From the NCBI GenBank assembly GCA_030606165.1, contig JAUWGZ010000055.1, forward strand, positions 1 through 8,356: a stretch of 8,356 nucleotides of DNA, read 5' to 3'. The notes beneath the pieces were generated by a model that worked only from the letters and a program-made list of their open reading frames with translations, searched no databases and was not told the DNA's origin. Source of the stretch: Dehalococcoidia bacterium (lineage in GTDB: Bacteria; Chloroflexota; Dehalococcoidia; GIF9; AB-539-J10). The position numbers and the translations under genes are program-made. Below are positions 4,697 through 8,356 of the stretch, in pieces (position 1 is the stretch's first letter; the number at the start of each line of letters is the position of its first letter).

Positions 4697-5895
4697 AGCT
4701 TTACCCCCAATGCCTTGACTACAATGTCCATATCCTTATCGCCATGCCCACTCAAGTTGACTACAATAATTTGTTCCTTATTCAGGGAGCCTGCCATTTT
4801 GGCGGCATAGGATATGGCGTGGGCTGGCTCAAGGGCCGGAATAATGCCTTCGGTCCGGCAGAGAAGCTGGAAGGCCTCCAGCGTATCCTTATCATCCACT
4901 GCGACGTAGGTGGCACGTCCAATACTCTTGTAGTAACTATGTTCAGGCCCTACGCCAGGATAATCCAGCCCGGCAGAAATGCTGTGGGTCCCTAGAATCT
5001 GCCCGGCATTGTCCTGAAGGACATAGGATTTCGTCCCATGCAAAACCCCTACCGTACCGGCAACCAGGGAGGCAGCGTGTTTCCCTGTCCTGATTCCTCT
5101 TCCTGCCGCTTCTACTCCGATAAACTTGACATCTTTATCGTTCACAAAGGGGTGGAAAATCCCGATGGCGTTGCTCCCTCCGCCCACACAGGCGATGACA
5201 TAGTCGGGCAAACGACTGCACTTAGCCAAAATCTGCTCTCTGGTTTCTTTGCCTATGATTGATTGAAAATCGCGCACCATTACTGGATAGGGATGAGGAC
5301 CTACTACCGAGCCCAGAAGGTAATAGGTATCTCTAACGTTAGTTACCCAATCTCTAATAGCTTCATTGATGGCGTCTTTCAATGTTCTGGTACCTGAGGA
5401 AACAGGGCGCACCTCTGCACCTAGCAGCTTCATACGGAAGACGTTAATCGCTTGACGCTGCACGTCTTCCTCACCCATATAGACAATACAATCCAGCCCT
5501 AATTTGGCACATATGGTGGCAGCAGCTACCCCATGCTGGCCGGCGCCAGTCTCAGCAATAATCCTTTGTTTTTTCATCCTCTTGGCGAGGAGCCCCTGCC
5601 CCAGAGCATTGTTTATCTTGTGGGCTCCGGTATGAAGCAGGTCCTCCCTTTTGAGGAAGATTTGCGCACCTCCGCAATGCCCAGTGAGCCTTTCAGCGAA
5701 ATAAAGTGGTGTTGGCCTTCCCGAATAGTCACGGGACAAAGAATCGAATTCAGCCCAGAAGGACGAATCACGCTTCGCCTCTTCGTAAGCTGTTTCCAGT
5801 TCGTCCAAGGCCGGCATAAGAGTCTCAGGCACGAACTTGCCGCCAAACTGCTCGAAATAACCGTGAGAATCAGGTAGCTGCTTGTCTTCTCTCAT
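4693..5895 (-). CDS. trpB: Tryptophan synthase beta chain (canonical TrpB)
   Basis: TrpB condenses indole, channelled from TrpA, with serine using PLP. The product has 400 residues from ATG 5895. Numbered with one extra residue for a preceding in-frame TTG at 5898, it shows FGGKFVPETLMPAL (18-31), the PLP lysine K94 in LLHTGAHKINNALGQ, catalytic E116 in AETGAGQHG, the PLP phosphate loop GGGSN (239-243), DYPGVGPEH (312-320), E350 in RTEGI, and S383 in NLSGHGDKD, which contacts the pyridine nitrogen. All key residues are present. I prefer ATG 5895 because AAGGA lies six bases upstream; from TTG 5898 the spacing would be only three. The gene overlaps trpF by 26 nt and its stop overlaps the trpA start as TTGA, so trpF, trpB and trpA should be translationally coupled. 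This suits a balanced alpha-beta complex. Confidence 0.97.
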   Translation of the reverse strand: MREDKQLPDSHGYFEQFGGKFVPETLMPALDELETAYEEAKRDSSFWAEFDSLSRDYSGRPTPLYFAERLTGHCGGAQIFLKREDLLHTGAHKINNALGQGLLAKRMKKQRIIAETGAGQHGVAAATICAKLGLDCIVYMGEEDVQRQAINVFRMKLLGAEVRPVSSGTRTLKDAINEAIRDWVTNVRDTYYLLGSVVGPHPYPVMVRDFQSIIGKETREQILAKCSRLPDYVIACVGGGSNAIGIFHPFVNDKDVKFIGVEAAGRGIRTGKHAASLVAGTVGVLHGTKSYVLQDNAGQILGTHSISAGLDYPGVGPEHSYYKSIGRATYVAVDDKDTLEAFQLLCRTEGIIPALEPAHAISYAAKMAGSLNKEQIIVVNLSGHGDKDMDIVVKALGVKL

Positions 5896-6535
5896 CAAGT
5901 TTCCTTACCTCTTCGATGAACGTTCTTATTTTGGCTATATCCTTGACCTCTCCCGTCTCTACCCCGGAGGAGACATCCACTCCCCAGGGTCTTACTCTTT
6001 CGATTAACTTAGCTACATTCCGCGGGTCGAGTCCACCGGCAATAATGACCGGAAACCTCTCAGCTACCTGCTGAGCTAAGTTCCAGTTGAAGCTTTCTCC
6101 TGTCCCGCCATATTTGCCTTCAACCCGGGAGTCAAGGAGGGTGATAAACCTTTGTGGGGGAAGCAATTTGCCTTCAGTGGATAACTCAGCATAGAGCTCC
6201 TCGGGGGATTGCTGGCCTACCCGAATTGCCTTGATAATCGGTTTAACAACCTCGCGGCAATACTCCCAGGATTCATCGCCACTTAGCTGAACCCAATCTA
6301 AAGCACAGAAATCGGCGAGCTCATTTACCTGGGAACTCGGTGCATTGACAAAGACTCCGACCACTTTTGTGGTGTTGCTGCCATTCTTAACGGCACTGGC
6401 TATCTCACATGCCTTGGCAGGACTTACCTGTCGTTGACTGGGAGCGAAGACTAACCCGATAAAATCAGCACCAGCCTCGACCGCTGCTAGAGCATGGGTC
6501 TTATCTCTAATCCCGCAAATCTTGACGCGAGTCAT
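5870..6535 (-). CDS. trpF: Phosphoribosylanthranilate isomerase
   Basis: TrpF carries out the Amadori rearrangement of N-(5-phosphoribosyl)anthranilate to the carboxyphenylaminodeoxyribulose phosphate used by TrpC. The 221-residue TIM barrel shows the catalytic cysteine C7 in KICGIRD, FIGLVFAPSQRQV (25-37), VGVFVNAP (59-66), the catalytic aspartate D135 in LLDSRVEGKYGGTG, and the phosphate-binding IIAGGLDPRNV (164-174) and GVDVSSGVE (185-193). Residues 82-88 read VQLSGDE, where the family usually has QLHG, so a commonly conserved histidine is serine here (S85). The ATG start at 6535 overlaps the trpC stop as ATGA, with AAGGAG eight bases upstream inside trpC. The 3' end overlaps trpB by 26 nt, and the C-terminus (RKLDERRQAAT) is charged. 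Confidence 0.96.
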   Translation of the reverse strand: MTRVKICGIRDKTHALAAVEAGADFIGLVFAPSQRQVSPAKACEIASAVKNGSNTTKVVGVFVNAPSSQVNELADFCALDWVQLSGDESWEYCREVVKPIIKAIRVGQQSPEELYAELSTEGKLLPPQRFITLLDSRVEGKYGGTGESFNWNLAQQVAERFPVIIAGGLDPRNVAKLIERVRPWGVDVSSGVETGEVKDIAKIRTFIEEVRKLDERRQAAT

Positions 6536-7299
6536 GATAGCAACTCCTTCATCTTAGCCAGGACATCACCGGCGGTAACCAGAGCCTCGCCAACAAGTAC
6601 AGCATCAACTCCCCATTTCCCGAGCTTTTCAATATCCCTTTTGTTTTTAATGCCGCTTTCGCTAACTACAATTCGCTCCCGGGGAATGAGAGGCCGCAAT
6701 CGGCGGGTCATATTTATGTCAATAGAAAATGTATTAAGGTCTCGATTATTAATTCCGATGATTTCCGCTTCGCTGAGAATCGCTCTTTCCACCTCGCCTT
6801 TGTTGTGCACTTCAATCAGGCACCTTAAACCAAGGCTGTGACTCAGTGAGATGAGTTCCTTAAGCTGTTCTTGGCTTAGAATGGAAGCGATTAACAATAA
6901 AGCATCAGCGCCATAGGCCCGAGACTCATATACCTGATAAAGGTCGAAGATGAAATCCTTTCTCAGCAATGGAAGCCCAACCACTTCTTTGATTGCTGCT
7001 AGGTGCTCAATGCTGCCCATAAAATAATTTGCCTCAGTGAGCACTGAAATAGCAGCAGCACCACCTTCGGCATAGGTCTGGGCTAACTCGGTGGGGTTGA
7101 AGTTGGGACTTAGCATCCCCCGAGATGGGGAAGCTTGCTTCACCTCGGCAATCAGGCGAATGTGGTTGCCCTTGAGAGCCAGGGCAAGGTCAAGCGCCGG
7201 CTTCTGCCGGGCAATACGTTGGTGCAAATAAGTTATGGTAGCCTCCTTCTTTCTTTGCTCAACCTCTTCCCTTTTTTGGGCGATAATTTTATCCAGCAT
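6532..7299 (-). CDS. trpC: Indole-3-glycerol phosphate synthase
   Basis: TrpC closes the indole ring by decarboxylating the carboxyphenylaminodeoxyribulose phosphate made by TrpF. This is the monofunctional form (255 residues), not fused to trpF. The active-site residues of the family are all visible: E52 and K54 in AEVKQASPSRG, K114 in LLRKDFI, E163 in CLIEVHN, N184 in GINNRDL, and S215 in VVSESGI. VDAVLVGEAL (231-240) forms the last phosphate-binding strand. The N-terminus MLDKIIAQKREEVEQRK is the usual helical extension that covers the barrel. Start ATG 7299 has a purine-rich AAAGGG very close upstream. The gene begins 52 nt after trpD stops, across a heptad-repeat spacer, and ends in a 4-nt ATGA overlap with trpF. 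Confidence 0.97.
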   Translation of the reverse strand: MLDKIIAQKREEVEQRKKEATITYLHQRIARQKPALDLALALKGNHIRLIAEVKQASPSRGMLSPNFNPTELAQTYAEGGAAAISVLTEANYFMGSIEHLAAIKEVVGLPLLRKDFIFDLYQVYESRAYGADALLLIASILSQEQLKELISLSHSLGLRCLIEVHNKGEVERAILSEAEIIGINNRDLNTFSIDINMTRRLRPLIPRERIVVSESGIKNKRDIEKLGKWGVDAVLVGEALVTAGDVLAKMKELLS

Positions 7300-7307
7300 T
7301 TCCCTTT

Positions 7308-7335
7308 CTCAGCTTCCAGCAATCAGTTACCAGCT
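7308..7335 (-). repeat. Four AGCTGNN-like heptads between trpD and trpC
   Basis: Read on the minus strand, four consecutive 7-nt units are AGCTGGT, AACTGAT, TGCTGGA and AGCTGAG. They show the same unit and period as the array at 526-553, although more decayed. The array fills most of the 52-nt spacer and ends just before the trpC ribosome-binding region. Nothing else in the spacer looks coding. Confidence 0.6.
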
Positions 7336-7351
7336 AAACGTCGAATGTTGG

Positions 7352-8356
7352 CTACTCCTTATTCAGGCTGTGGCTGAGCTTGATTAGCTCGTCGAGTTTA
7401 GCCAGAGCTTTTCCACTGTCGAGCGTCTTCTCGGCAATGGAAGCACCTTCTTTGAGGTCTGATGCTTGGTTGCCAGCCACCAGCGCGGCAGCAGCATTCA
7501 TGATAACTATGTTCCGCCTGGCTCCCACCTCTCCGCTTAATATGCCGCGCAGTATCTTAGCATTTTGCCTGGCTGTTCCTCCCTTAATTTGGGTCATGCT
7601 TGCCTTCATAAACCCCAAATCATCAGGAGAAACTTCGTAAGGTGGCAATACCCTATGTTGATTGACATCCCACACTAGAGATTTCCTGCTGATTGAGATT
7701 TCATCCATGCCATCTATGCCATGTACCACCAGGGAATGCTCCGTGCCCAGGCGGTGGAGAACGAAGGCAATCTTCTCTCCCAGTTCCTTAGAGGGAACAC
7801 CGATGACCTGAAACTTGGCTTTGGCGGGGTTAGTAAGGGGGCCGAGAATATTAAACACAGTACGAATTCCGATTTCGCGTCGGGGGGCAGCGGCATATTT
7901 CATCGCCGGGTGAAAGCTGGGAGCGAACATGAAACCGATGCTCACTGTCTCCAGACATTGAGCGACAGCCTCAGCCGCGAGGTCAATCTTCACCCCCAGC
8001 GCCTCCAGGACATCGGCGCTGCCGCACTGGCTGGACATTGCCCGGTTACCATGCTTGGCCACTTTGAGTCCTGCGCCAGCGACAATGAAGGCGGCTGTTG
8101 TGGAGATATTAAAGCTGCAAAAACCATCGCCACCCGTCCCGCAGGTATCTACTACTGGTGGGGTGACCTGGACCGGTGTTGCCTTAGCCTGCATGACGCT
8201 GGCTAAGCCAGCAATCTCGTCCACTGTCTCTCCTTTAATACGCAGGGCGGTGATAAAAGCGGCAAACTGGGCTGGCGTGGCTTCGCCAATCATTATCTCT
8301 TCCATTACGGCTGCCGCTTGCTCAAAGGTCAGCGAGCGACCGTTGGCCACAGTTTG
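7352..8356 (-). CDS. trpD: Anthranilate phosphoribosyltransferase (5' end cut by window edge)
   Basis: TrpD transfers phosphoribosyl from PRPP to anthranilate. The reading frame stays open to the window edge (QTVANGRSLTFEQAA). A GTG at 8350 could serve as a start, but relatives have roughly ten further residues with the form ...EAI..L..G..L, so the true start is probably outside and the gene is partial. Motifs numbered from the valine at 8350: the glycine-rich PRPP-binding loop GTGGDG (71-76), NISTTAAFIVAGAG (81-94), KHGNR (99-103) with SSQCGSADVLEALG after it, then RREIGIRTVFNILGPLTNPA and VHGIDGMDEIS, the latter holding the conserved acidic metal-binding residues. The visible 334 residues plus the missing start give a normal length of about 340-345. 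There is no fusion to TrpG, so a separate glutamine amidotransferase gene is expected upstream. The gene ends with TAG at 7352, followed by a 52-nt spacer. Confidence 0.96.
   Translation of the reverse strand, partial: QTVANGRSLTFEQAAAVMEEIMIGEATPAQFAAFITALRIKGETVDEIAGLASVMQAKATPVQVTPPVVDTCGTGGDGFCSFNISTTAAFIVAGAGLKVAKHGNRAMSSQCGSADVLEALGVKIDLAAEAVAQCLETVSIGFMFAPSFHPAMKYAAAPRREIGIRTVFNILGPLTNPAKAKFQVIGVPSKELGEKIAFVLHRLGTEHSLVVHGIDGMDEISISRKSLVWDVNQHRVLPPYEVSPDDLGFMKASMTQIKGGTARQNAKILRGILSGEVGARRNIVIMNAAAALVAGNQASDLKEGASIAEKTLDSGKALAKLDELIKLSHSLNKE

Noticed and set aside
5870..5895. trpF/trpB overlap as a sign of frameshift or gene fusion
   Set aside because: Both proteins have complete family-length ends, and a 26-nt overlap is normal in a coupled operon.
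7721..8206. A 161-codon open frame on the plus strand opposite trpD
   Set aside because: It is antisense to conserved trpD coding sequence, and its composition looks like a frame shadow.
1..8356. CRISPR array, tRNA or rRNA, transposase, attachment site, phage or toxin-antitoxin gene
   Set aside because: I saw no spaced direct repeats of CRISPR size, no cloverleaf with a TTCGA arm, and no recombinase or phage motifs on either strand.

Overview
This window holds ten protein-coding genes in two converging blocks. The left block, on the plus strand (about 1-2360), carries two molybdenum-cofactor genes: mobB, and a MogA/MoaB-type molybdopterin adenylyltransferase. A small PadR-family regulator follows, and then a metallo-beta-lactamase-fold hydrolase that begins one base after the padR stop codon. 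The right block, on the minus strand (8356 down to 2468), is most of a tryptophan operon in the order trpD (5' end cut by the window edge) - trpC - trpF - trpB - trpA - trpB2. A strong hairpin with a short T-tract at about 2425-2468 separates the blocks. The trp operon promoter, any attenuator, and trpE/trpG would lie beyond the right edge.

The trp genes together cover the pathway from anthranilate to tryptophan. TrpD adds phosphoribosyl to anthranilate, TrpF isomerises the product, TrpC closes the indole ring, TrpA releases indole and TrpB joins it to serine. The genes are tightly packed: trpC/trpF overlap by 4 nt (ATGA), trpF/trpB by 26 nt and trpB/trpA by 4 nt (TTGA). The two looser joints are the trpD-trpC gap (52 nt), which holds a degenerate heptad repeat, and the trpA-trpB2 gap (69 nt), which holds a strong ribosome-binding site feeding an immediate ATG-TAG start-stop pair. 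The operon encodes both a canonical TrpB and a second, deeply divergent TrpB2 paralogue.

The organism is a bacterium with mid-range GC. It makes a guanine-dinucleotide type of molybdenum cofactor, so it probably has molybdo- or tungsto-oxidoreductases. Small degenerate intergenic repeats, a likely leaderless padR transcript and a trp operon carrying trpB2 would suit an environmental Chloroflexota (Dehalococcoidia-like) genome. That is a low-confidence inference without searches.

Most of the window is ordinary core metabolism. I see no CRISPR array, tRNA, rRNA, transposase, phage gene or broken gene, and no clear new multi-gene system. The observations most worth checking are the paired trpB/trpB2, the ATG-TAG element, a perfect 12-bp palindrome that seems to have expanded the trpA N-terminus, and two short arrays of the same 7-nt unit in different operons.
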